Shown: positions 51,145 through 58,970 of the stretch, piece after piece
How positions within the stretch are numbered: the first letter of the stretch is position 1
How the letters are laid out: each line of letters opens with the position of its first letter
Program-made: the position numbers and the translations under genes
From: Allofranklinella schreckenbergeri
Lineage (GTDB): Bacteria > Pseudomonadota > Gammaproteobacteria > Burkholderiales > Burkholderiaceae_C
Direction: 5' to 3'
Assembly: GCF_003703475.1 (NCBI RefSeq)
Contig: NZ_RDQM01000002.1
Span: 182,948-246,947 of the forward strand
DNA: 64,000 nucleotides
Notes under the pieces: model-generated
Seen by the model: only the letters and a program-made list of their open reading frames with translations
Told to the model about the DNA's origin: nothing
Databases searched by the model: none

Positions 51145-51328
51145 ATTCATTTCTTCAGAAAAAACCACGACCTATCCCGCCTCGCTGGCTTGTTGCAAGC
51201 TGGCAAGGCGCCCCGCTTATGGAACCCCCTAGTCCCCACTGCCGCACTTTCGCGCATCCGCGCCGACTACCCACCTTGGCACGCCCGCCGCACCCCGTCG
51301 CTGCACCCTTGAGGCAAGGAGGCCTGGC

Positions 51329-52648
51329 ATGGAAGCGTTGATTCTTGTGGGCCTGATCGTGCTCAACGGCATTTTTGCCATGTCCGAGATTGCGCTGGTG
51401 ACGGCACGCCGCGCGCGCTTGCAGGCCAAGGCCGATGAAGGCGACAAGGGCGCGGCCGTGGCGCTGGAGCTGGGCGAGGACCCCACGCGCTTTCTCTCCA
51501 CCATCCAGATCGGCATCACCTCCATCGGCCTGCTCAACGGCATCGTGGGCGAGGCCGTGCTGGCCGCGCCGCTGGCCGCGTGGCTGACCGCGCTGGGCAT
51601 GCCCGCCACCTCGGCCAGCGTGACCGCCACCATCGTCGTCGTCATTGGCGTGACCTACGTCTCCATCGTCGTGGGCGAACTCGTGCCCAAGCGCCTGGGG
51701 CAAATCTCGCCCGAACCCGTGGCCCGCCTGGTGGCGCGGCCTATCCAGTGGCTGGCCGCGCTCACGCGCCCTTTCGTGTGGCTGCTGACCTTCTCCACCA
51801 ACGCCTTGCTCAAAATCGCTGGCGCGCGCCAGGCGGGTGACGACGGCGTCACCGCCGAGGAAATCCGCGCCATGCTGGCCGAAGGCTCGCAAACGGGCGT
51901 CATCCACCAAAACGAGCACGACATCGTGCGCAACGTCTTCCGCCTGGATGACCGCGAAGTCGGCTCGCTCATGACGCCGCGCACCGACATCGTTTACGTC
52001 GATCTGCAAGACAGCGACGAGGCCAACCTGCAACGCATGATTGCCTCCGGCCACACCCGCTTTCCCGTGTGCAGCGGCGGGCTAAGCCACATCCTGGGCT
52101 ACATCCACGCCAAGCAGGTGCTGGCGCGCATCAGCCAGGGCGAGGGGCCGGACTTCGCGCGCGAGCTGCACACCAGCCTGTACGTACCCGAAACCCTCAC
52201 CGGCATGGCCTTGTTGGCGCAATTTCGCGCCAACAGCCTGCAAATGGCCTTTGTGGTGGACGAATACGGCGAAACCCAAGGCATGGTGACCCTGCAAGAC
52301 GTCACCGAAGCCCTCACCGGCGAATTCACCACCCGCAATGCCGATGACGCCTGGGCGCGCCAACTGGACGAAACCACCTGGTCGCTCTACGGCACCATCC
52401 CCACCGTTGAACTCAAAGACCGGCTGGGCCTGGCCAGCGTGCCGGAAGAAGAACGCGGCCTCTACCACACCCTCAGCGGCATGTTCATGCTGCTGCTCGA
52501 GCGCATCCCGCAAGTGGGCGACCAATTCGACTGGCAAGGCTGGCGCTTCGTCGTCGAGGAAATGGAGGGCAAGATGGTCGAGCGCGTCATCGCCACGCGC
52601 CTGCCCGATGCCCCCCCGCCTGGCGCGCCAGAATCCCAAACGCCGTAA
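51329..52648 (+). CDS. CNNM/CorC-family membrane protein with CBS domains
   Basis: A 439-residue protein. The N-terminal DUF21/CNNM membrane domain (about 1-190) has three to four hydrophobic segments ('LILVGLIVLNGIFAMSEIALVTARRARL', 'IVVVIGVTYVSIVVGELVPKRL'). A CBS pair (about 205-330, 'LMTPRTDIVYVDLQDSDEANLQRMI') follows, then a C-terminal CorC_HlyC domain. Relatives are annotated as haemolysin-like but act in Mg2+/Co2+ or other ion efflux. GGCAAGGAGG precedes the ATG as a strong Shine-Dalgarno. Confidence 0.9.
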   Translation: MEALILVGLIVLNGIFAMSEIALVTARRARLQAKADEGDKGAAVALELGEDPTRFLSTIQIGITSIGLLNGIVGEAVLAAPLAAWLTALGMPATSASVTATIVVVIGVTYVSIVVGELVPKRLGQISPEPVARLVARPIQWLAALTRPFVWLLTFSTNALLKIAGARQAGDDGVTAEEIRAMLAEGSQTGVIHQNEHDIVRNVFRLDDREVGSLMTPRTDIVYVDLQDSDEANLQRMIASGHTRFPVCSGGLSHILGYIHAKQVLARISQGEGPDFARELHTSLYVPETLTGMALLAQFRANSLQMAFVVDEYGETQGMVTLQDVTEALTGEFTTRNADDAWARQLDETTWSLYGTIPTVELKDRLGLASVPEEERGLYHTLSGMFMLLLERIPQVGDQFDWQGWRFVVEEMEGKMVERVIATRLPDAPPPGAPESQTP

Positions 52649-52832
52649 GCAGCTTGCAAGCGGGTTTGCGAGCGGGCGCGAAAGAAAGCGCCCGCACAAG
52701 GTAAAAAAACTCCCACTAGAATCGCGCCCGCTCTCGTTAAAGGTGAAAGCCTATTAGCCCAGCGCCCGGCGCGCTGGCAGAGACAACGCAGACGCGCAAT
52801 CTTCCCCCACCAACGCCAAAGAGAGGAACGCC

Positions 52833-53465
<633 letters not shown>

Positions 53466-53532
53466 TACCCGGCGGCCCGCGCCCGCCAGCAGGTAACAAA
53501 ACCGCTACCCCGCTGAGTGCGCCGCACCCCCG

Positions 53533-53567
53533 AACCGCAGCCGCCCGCAAGGGCGCTGCGGTTTTTT
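53533..53567 (+). terminator. Intrinsic terminator of the superoxide dismutase gene
   Basis: AACCGCAGC-CGCCC, a 4-base loop and GGGCG-CTGCGGTT (one bulge), then TTTTTT. Confidence 0.92.
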
Positions 53568-53600
53568 CATGCGGCATGGGCGCATAGGGCACGACGAGCA

Positions 53601-53680
53601 AATTACATATCAAGAAAAATCAAACCAATACCATCATGCCAAAAAATGGCATTTTTATTTCTTTTTGATTTGTATTATTG
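53601..53680. repeat. Dispersed intergenic palindromic element, copy 15
   Basis: Reverse orientation. CATATCAAGAAAAATCAAA, core ACCATCATGCCAAAAAATGG, arm TTATTTCTTTTTGATTTG. The stop codon of the Mth938-like gene (TAA, 53675-53677) lies inside its right edge. Confidence 0.92.
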
Positions 53681-54064
53681 GGCTTCCTGAATCAAGGCGG
53701 CGAGGACTTTGCGGCCTTCGCCCGCAAGCACATTGAAGGTGCGGCAGGCGGCGATGGTGTCCATCGCCTCCAGACCCAATTGCTGTTGCAAAAAAGGGCG
53801 CAGCCAGGCAGCTGGGGGAAAGCGCGTGCGCTGGCCGCTGCCCAGCAGCACGACTTGCGCGCCATGCTCGGCTGCCAGCGCTGCCAGGTGCTGCAAGTGC
53901 GCGGCTTGCAGCGCCTCGAAAGCGGGGCAGTCCCACGCTTGCTGCAGGCCTTCGCTGCCCAAAATCACGCTGCCTTCCATGCGCACGGGGCCGGGCAATT
54001 GCACCCAGCCGGGGCCGTAAGCGGTGATGGAGGTGGCCTGGGGAGCATCGGCTTGGAGTTTCAT
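53675..54064 (-). CDS. Mth938-like domain-containing protein
   Basis: A 129-residue protein of the Mth938/NDUFAF3 (DUF498) fold. 'AYGPGWVQLPGPVRMEGSVILGSEG' and 'VVLLGSGQRTRFPPAAWLRPFLQQQLGLEAMDTIAACRTFNVLAGEGRKVLAALI' are typical. The family includes assembly factors of respiratory complex I in mitochondria, but in bacteria the role is unknown. It is divergent from alaA, an arrangement seen in related bacteria. The stop codon lies within repeat copy 15. Confidence 0.88.
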   Translation of the reverse strand: MKLQADAPQATSITAYGPGWVQLPGPVRMEGSVILGSEGLQQAWDCPAFEALQAAHLQHLAALAAEHGAQVVLLGSGQRTRFPPAAWLRPFLQQQLGLEAMDTIAACRTFNVLAGEGRKVLAALIQEAQ

Positions 54065-54106
54065 AAGGTTTCAATCGCGAAGGAAGGGAAAAAAGGCGCG
54101 CAAGTG

Positions 54107-54126
54107 TAGAGCGTGTCATGCACTTT
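54107..54126 (+). repeat. Solo relic of an insertion sequence end
   Basis: TAGAGCGTGTCATGCACTTT matches 18 of 20 bases of the IS end at 63875-63894 (TAGAGCGTGTTATGAACTTT). It lies in the gap between the Mth938-like gene and alaA, with no transposase nearby. Confidence 0.6.
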
Positions 54127-54243
54127 TCGCCGCCTTCGCCAGCGCCAGGGCGCGCGGTGCGCTGGCGTTTGTCCTTGTGATCTGTGGTCAAATTACGGGT
54201 TTTCCCTTTTGACTACTCTTTTTTGCCCCATCGCTGTCTCGCC

Positions 54244-55512
54244 ATGAAAACCATCCATAAATCGGCCAAATTGGCCAACGTGCTTTACGACATCCGCGGC
54301 CCCATCGTGGACGAGGCGCGCCGCATGGAGGATGAGGGCCAGAAAATCATCAAGCTCAACATCGGCAACCTGGCCGCGTTCGGCTTTGATGCGCCCGAAG
54401 AAGTGCAGCAGGACATGATCCGCAACCTGCCCAACTCGGCCGGTTATTCGGACAGCAAAGGCATTTTTGCCGCGCGCAAGGCGGTGATGCACGAGACGCA
54501 GCGCCAGGGCATCGCGGGCGTGACGTTGAATGACATTTACCTGGGCAACGGCGCCAGCGAGCTGATTGCCATGGCCACCAACGCGCTGCTCGATGATGGC
54601 GACGAGCTGCTGCTGCCCGCGCCCGATTACCCGCTGTGGACGGCGGTGACCAACCTCTCCGGCGGCACGCCCGTGCATTACATCTGCGACGAGAGCAACA
54701 ACTGGGAGCCCGATCTGGACGACATCCGCAGCAAGATCACCCCGCGCACCAAGGGCATCGTCGTCATCAACCCCAACAACCCCACGGGCGTGATTTATTC
54801 GCTGCCAACGCTGCTGGGCATTGTCGAGATTGCGCGCGAGCATGGCCTGGTGCTGCTGGCCGACGAGGTGTACGACAAGGTGCTCTACGACGGCAACACC
54901 CACACCGCGCTGGCCAGCCTGGCGCCCGATGTGCTGACGCTGACGTTCAACTCCCTCTCCAAAAGCTACCGCTCTTGCGGCTACCGCGCCGGCTGGATGA
55001 TTGTTTCGGGCGACAAGAACTGCGCGCGCGACTACATCGAAGGGCTGGACATGCTGGCCAACATGAAGCTGTGCTCCAACGTGCCCGGCCAGTGGGCCAT
55101 CCAGACGGCGCTGGGCGGCTACCAAAGCATTCACGAACTCACCGGCGAAGGCGGGCGCTTGCGCCGCCAGCGCGATCTGGCCTACGAGATGATCAACGCC
55201 ATCCCCGGCGTGAGCTGCGTCAAGCCCCAGGCCACGCTGTACATGTTCCCCAAGCTGGATCTGGACGTGTACCCCGTGGCCGATGACCGGCTGTTCTTCC
55301 TGGAACTGCTGCGCGAAACGCGCGTGATGCTGGTGCAGGGCACGGGCTTCAACTGGCCCAAGCCCGATCACTTCCGCATCGTCTTTTTGCCGCACGAGCC
55401 CGATTTGCGCGAAGCCATCGAGCGCATTGCACGCTTTTTGCGCACCGTGCGCGAGCGCCGCGCAGGCGCCATCAGCCCCGTGAGCCACATCGGCAAAAAA
55501 GCCGCGGCCTGA
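54244..55512 (+). CDS. alaA: Alanine transaminase-type PLP aminotransferase (AlaA family)
   Basis: A 422-residue class I aminotransferase. The PLP lysine is in 'FNSLSKSYRSCGYRAGWMI', the carboxylate Arg region is 'FRIVFLPHEP', and the 'NPNNPTGV' loop is intact. It is closest to the AlaA (YfbQ) group that makes alanine from pyruvate and glutamate. I chose the ATG at 54244 (MKTIHKSAKLANVLYDIRGPI). In relatives it is followed by hom and thrC; hom follows here with a 75-base gap containing two near-identical 18-base units (GGCTTTTCCGGCTTT). Confidence 0.93.
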   Translation: MKTIHKSAKLANVLYDIRGPIVDEARRMEDEGQKIIKLNIGNLAAFGFDAPEEVQQDMIRNLPNSAGYSDSKGIFAARKAVMHETQRQGIAGVTLNDIYLGNGASELIAMATNALLDDGDELLLPAPDYPLWTAVTNLSGGTPVHYICDESNNWEPDLDDIRSKITPRTKGIVVINPNNPTGVIYSLPTLLGIVEIAREHGLVLLADEVYDKVLYDGNTHTALASLAPDVLTLTFNSLSKSYRSCGYRAGWMIVSGDKNCARDYIEGLDMLANMKLCSNVPGQWAIQTALGGYQSIHELTGEGGRLRRQRDLAYEMINAIPGVSCVKPQATLYMFPKLDLDVYPVADDRLFFLELLRETRVMLVQGTGFNWPKPDHFRIVFLPHEPDLREAIERIARFLRTVRERRAGAISPVSHIGKKAAA

Positions 55513-55587
55513 ACCCCCTTTGGCTTTTCCGGCTTTCTGGGCTTTTCCGGCTTTTTCTCTCACCCCCCTACACCCAAGACCTTTCCC

Positions 55588-56922
55588 ATGACACCCATCC
55601 GCGTTGGCCTTTTGGGCATCGGCACCGTTGGCGCCGGCACATTCACCGTACTCAAGCGCAACCAGGAGGAAATCCGCCGCCGCGCTGGCCGCGAGATCGC
55701 CATCACCGTCGTAGCCGATCTGGACACGGCGCGCGCGCGCAGCATCGTCGGCGACGGGGTGGAAGTCGTCGGCGATGCCGCCCAGGTCGTGGCGCGCGAC
55801 GATGTGGATGTGGTGATCGAGCTCATCGGCGGTTACGGCATTGCCAAAACCCTGGTGCTGGCCGCCATTGAGGCGGGCAAGCACGTTGTTACCGCCAACA
55901 AGGCCCTGCTGGCCGTGCATGGCGAGGAAATCTTCGCCGCCGCCGCGCGCAAGGGCGTGATCGTCGCCTACGAAGCCGCCGTGGCCGGGGGCATCCCCAT
56001 CATCAAGGCGCTGCGCGAAGGGCTGGTGGCCAACCGCATCAACTGGGTGGCCGGCATCGTCAACGGCACGACCAACTTCATCCTCTCCGAAATGCGCGAC
56101 AAGGGGCTGGACTTTGCCACCGTGCTCAAGGAGGCCCAGCGGCTGGGCTATGCCGAGGCCGACCCGACCTTCGACATCCAGGGCATCGATGCCGCCCACA
56201 AAACCACGCTGATGTGCGCCATCGCCTTCGGCGTGCCGGTGCAGTTCGATAAAGCCCACGTCGAAGGCATCACCAAGCTGGAGAAAACCGACATCCAGTA
56301 CGCCGAGCAACTGGGCTACCGCATCAAGCTGCTGGGCGTGACCCGCCGCACGGACAAAGGCATCGAGCTGCGCGTACACCCCGCGCTGGTGCCCACGCGC
56401 CGCCTGCTCGCCAGTGTGGAAGGGGCGATGAACGCCGTCGTCGTCAACGGCGATGCGCTGGGCACCACGCTGTACTACGGCCAAGGCGCAGGCTCCGAGC
56501 CCACCGCCAGCGCGGTGATCGCCGATCTGGTGGATATCGCCCGCCTCTACGGCGCCGATCCCAGCCATTACACGCCCGTGCTGGGCTTTCAGTCCGCCAG
56601 CTTGGCCGCCGCGCAGGGCAGCCTGCCGGTGCTGCCGATTGAGGAGGTCGTCACCAGCTACTACTTGCGCGCGCGCGTGCTCGATGAGCCGGGCGTGCTG
56701 GCGCGCATCACCACCATCCTCTCCGAGCACGGCATCAGCATCGACGCCATGCTCCAGCGCGAATCGGACGATTTGCTGGGCGAAGGCGCGGATCAGACCG
56801 ACCTCATCATCCTCACCCACCGCACGCGCGAGGGCACGATGAACGAGGCGCTGGAGAAAATCCAGGGCTTGCCCACGGTGCTGGGCTCGGTGGTGCGCCT
56901 GCGCAAGGAGGAGCTGAATTAA
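55588..56922 (+). CDS. hom: Homoserine dehydrogenase
   Basis: A 444-residue enzyme reducing aspartate semialdehyde to homoserine for threonine, methionine and isoleucine. The NAD(P) loop is 'GLLGIGTVGAGTFTVL', the catalytic Lys/Asp region is 'VAGIVNGTTNFILSEM' and 'RLGYAEADPTFDIQGIDAAHK', and a C-terminal ACT domain ('YYLRARVLDEPGVLARITTILSEHGISIDAML') allows feedback control by threonine. thrC, its usual downstream partner, is missing; a terminator and two repeat copies follow. Confidence 0.97.
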   Translation: MTPIRVGLLGIGTVGAGTFTVLKRNQEEIRRRAGREIAITVVADLDTARARSIVGDGVEVVGDAAQVVARDDVDVVIELIGGYGIAKTLVLAAIEAGKHVVTANKALLAVHGEEIFAAAARKGVIVAYEAAVAGGIPIIKALREGLVANRINWVAGIVNGTTNFILSEMRDKGLDFATVLKEAQRLGYAEADPTFDIQGIDAAHKTTLMCAIAFGVPVQFDKAHVEGITKLEKTDIQYAEQLGYRIKLLGVTRRTDKGIELRVHPALVPTRRLLASVEGAMNAVVVNGDALGTTLYYGQGAGSEPTASAVIADLVDIARLYGADPSHYTPVLGFQSASLAAAQGSLPVLPIEEVVTSYYLRARVLDEPGVLARITTILSEHGISIDAMLQRESDDLLGEGADQTDLIILTHRTREGTMNEALEKIQGLPTVLGSVVRLRKEELN

Positions 56923-56956
56923 GCGCCCCTTGGCCCACGGCGAGAAAGCCCCAAAC

Positions 56957-56996
56957 AACAAAAGCCTGCGCGGTGCATGCCGCGCAGGCTTTTGTT
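56957..56996. terminator. Terminator of hom
   Basis: AACAAAAGCCTGCGCGG and its exact reverse complement (17 bp) with a 6-base loop; A- and T-runs serve both directions. Confidence 0.93.
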
Positions 56997-57003
56997 TTCC
57001 AAT

Positions 57004-57078
57004 TTGCAGATCAAAGGAATGAAAACCACCCTGTTTCGGCAACAGAGGTGGAAAGCGTTATTTTCTTTGATATGGAAT
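57004..57078. repeat. Dispersed intergenic palindromic element, copy 16
   Basis: Left arm AGATCAAAGGAATGAAAAC, core CACCCTGTTTCGGCAACAG, right arm TTATTTTCTTTGATATGG. First of a tandem pair. Confidence 0.93.
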
Positions 57079-57091
57079 AGGCGCCTTTTTC

Positions 57092-57168
57092 ATTTCCACT
57101 TCAAAGGAATAAAAACCACCCCATTTCGGCATGATGGGCGATATGTGTCTTTTCCTTTGATTGGCATG
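57092..57168. repeat. Dispersed intergenic palindromic element, copy 17
   Basis: Left arm ACTTCAAAGGAATAAAAAC, core CCCCATTTCGGCATGATGGG, right arm TCTTTTCCTTTGATTGGC. Second of the tandem pair, about 88 bases after copy 16 and in the same orientation, between convergent hom and ilvE. Confidence 0.95.
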
Positions 57169-57268
57169 GCAGACGCTGGCAGCCAAAAGAAAGCGCCCTG
57201 GCCCGGGCAGGCCAGAGCGCTGGTGACGCCGTGCATTTGGAGCAGGCTTTCGGGCCTGCCCCAAGTCT

Positions 57269-58348
57269 TCAAGACACAACACGCACCCAACCGCGCGTGT
57301 CGGCAATCTTGCCGCGTTGCAAGGCGGTGAGTTCTTCGCGCAGCGCGTTGGTGACGGGGCCACTCTCGCCCTGGCCGATCTGGAAGGAGCCGCCCTCGAA
57401 CTTCACCTCGCCGATGGAGGCCACCACGGCGGCCGTGCCGCAGGCAAAGACTTCCTTGACCTTGCCGCTGGCCACATCGGCGCGCCATTCGTCGAAGGAG
57501 TATTTGCGCTCCTCCACCGTCAGGCCCTTGCTGCGGGCCAGCTCGATGAGCGAGGCGCGCGTGATGCCCGGCAAGATGGTGCCCAGCGGCGTGGTCAGCA
57601 GGTTGCCATCGTCCTTGACGAAAAAGATGTTCATGCCGCCCAGCTCCTCGATCCATTGGTGCTCGGCGGCATCGAGAAAGACCACTTGCTCGCAGCCGTT
57701 TTCATAAGCCTGGGCCTGCGCCACCAGGCTGGCGGCGTAGTTGCCGCCGCACTTGGCCGCGCCGGTGCCGCCTTCGGCGGCGCGGGTGTACTCGCGCGAA
57801 ACCCAGACCTTGACGGGCTTGGGGCCGCTTTTGAAGTAGTCCCCCACGGGCGAGGCGATGACGCAGAAAGTGAAGTGGTGCGCCGGGCGCACGCCCAGGA
57901 AAGGCTCGTCGGCAAACATGAAGGGGCGCAGGTACAAGCTGCCGTTGCCGCCGGGAATCCAGTCGCGGTCGGTGCGCACCAGCGCTTGCACGGCCTCCAC
58001 GAACACGTCCTCGGGCAGCGTGGGCATGGCCATGCGCTGGGCGGAGGCGTTAAAGCGCTTGGCGTTTTGGTCGGGGCGGAACAAGGTGATGGCACCGCCC
58101 TCGCCACGGTAGGCCTTCATGCCCTCGAAAACTTCCTGCGCGTAATGCAGCACGGCGGCGGCGGGGTCGATCCGGAACGGCTCGCGCTTGCGCACCTGGG
58201 CGTTGTGCCAGCCCTGGCCCTCAGTCCACTCGATGGTGACCATGTGGTCGGTAAAGGCGGTGCCAAAACCCCCTTTGTCCAAAATGGCTTGGCGCTCGGC
58301 GGCGGAGGTGGGGGTGTCGGTCGGGTGGATGGACAAGGGCATGGGCAT
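57269..58348 (-). CDS. ilvE: Branched-chain amino acid aminotransferase
   Basis: A 359-residue fold-type IV enzyme transferring amino groups to and from Leu, Ile and Val. The PLP lysine is in '[22 protein letters not shown]'. '[13 protein letters not shown]'-like '[20 protein letters not shown]' and '[16 protein letters not shown]' place it with the longer eukaryote-like bacterial group. I chose the ATG at 58348 ([15 protein letters not shown]), preceded by AGGAAC; starts further upstream would run into a strong hairpin. Confidence 0.95.
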   Translation of the reverse strand: MPMPLSIHPTDTPTSAAERQAILDKGGFGTAFTDHMVTIEWTEGQGWHNAQVRKREPFRIDPAAAVLHYAQEVFEGMKAYRGEGGAITLFRPDQNAKRFNASAQRMAMPTLPEDVFVEAVQALVRTDRDWIPGGNGSLYLRPFMFADEPFLGVRPAHHFTFCVIASPVGDYFKSGPKPVKVWVSREYTRAAEGGTGAAKCGGNYAASLVAQAQAYENGCEQVVFLDAAEHQWIEELGGMNIFFVKDDGNLLTTPLGTILPGITRASLIELARSKGLTVEERKYSFDEWRADVASGKVKEVFACGTAAVVASIGEVKFEGGSFQIGQGESGPVTNALREELTALQRGKIADTRGWVRVVS

Positions 58349-58370
58349 GTTCGTTCCTGTGTGGTTATCA

Positions 58371-58412
58371 GGGCCTGTCATCAAAATTTGCGGGCGTTTT
58401 GATGACAGGCCC
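58371..58412. promoter_or_regulatory. Perfect 16-bp inverted repeat in the ilvE leader
   Basis: GGGCCTGTCATCAAAA, a 10-base loop and TTTTGATGACAGGCCC. It lies 23 bases before the ilvE start on the minus strand, so it would fold in the mRNA leader. It has no T-run after it in that direction. It could equally be a short mobile element end pair. Confidence 0.6.
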
Positions 58413-58638
58413 CCGGGTTGTTGGGCATGCCGCGCGGCCAGGCCAGGCCCCCGGGCGGCAAGCCGCAAATGATAGCGACTGCCCGGGCATGGGCAGGGCA
58501 AGCCAAGGCGCTGGCGAGCGGGCTTTTCTTGCTACAGTCGCGCCTTTGCCGCGCACGGCGCCCCGGTGGGGGCAGCGTGCGCACACCGCCCCCATCGCCC
58601 CGCGCGATCCCCGCCGATCGCGCGAGCGCATGCCACCC

Positions 58639-58664
58639 AACGGCCAGTTTCTGGCCGTTTTTTC
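58639..58664 (+). terminator. Terminator-like hairpin just before the yggX Shine-Dalgarno
   Basis: AACGGCCAG, TTT loop, CTGGCCGTT, then TTTTTC. It ends a few bases before CAGGAG of yggX. It is either the terminator of a lost upstream gene or an attenuator. Confidence 0.6.
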
Positions 58665-58677
58665 AGGAGTTCACGAT

Positions 58678-58950
58678 ATGGCCCGCATGGTTCAATGCAT
58701 CAAGCTCGGCACGGAGGCCGAAGGCTTGGATTTCCCCCCTTATCCCGGCGAGCTGGGCAAGCGCATTTTCGAGAACGTCAGCAAAAAAGCCTGGGGCGAT
58801 TGGATTCGCCACCAAACCATGCTGGTCAACGAGAACCGCCTGAACCTGGCCGATGCCCGCGCCCGCCAGTACCTGGCGCGCCAGATGGAGCAGCATTTCT
58901 TCGGCGATGGTGCGGATGTCGCCCAAGGTTACGTACCGCCCACGGCGTAA
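58678..58950 (+). CDS. yggX: Probable Fe(2+)-trafficking protein (oxidative damage protection)
   Basis: A 90-residue YggX protein. '[56 protein letters not shown]' is nearly canonical, with the conserved Cys7. The family protects Fe-S enzymes from oxidants and supports iron handling. CAGGAG precedes the ATG at 58678; the longer upstream frame includes a terminator hairpin and is rejected. mnmC follows 20 bases after, so co-transcription is likely. Confidence 0.95.
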   Translation: MARMVQCIKLGTEAEGLDFPPYPGELGKRIFENVSKKAWGDWIRHQTMLVNENRLNLADARARQYLARQMEQHFFGDGADVAQGYVPPTA

Positions 58951-58970
58951 ACGCCAACGCCGCACACGCC

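Noticed and set aside
51024..51329. Possible metal-sensing riboswitch (yybP-ykoY type) before the CNNM-type gene
   Set aside because: No conserved riboswitch core was found; only one short hairpin near 51123-51144 is visible.
54193..57042. 949-codon open frame on the minus strand across alaA and hom
   Set aside because: Striking length, but it spans two clear genes and the gap between them in antisense. No motif, and its composition is explained by codon bias.
57004..57168. Tandem repeats considered as a CRISPR array
   Set aside because: Only two units, both internally palindromic and with dispersed copies elsewhere; no cas genes in the window.
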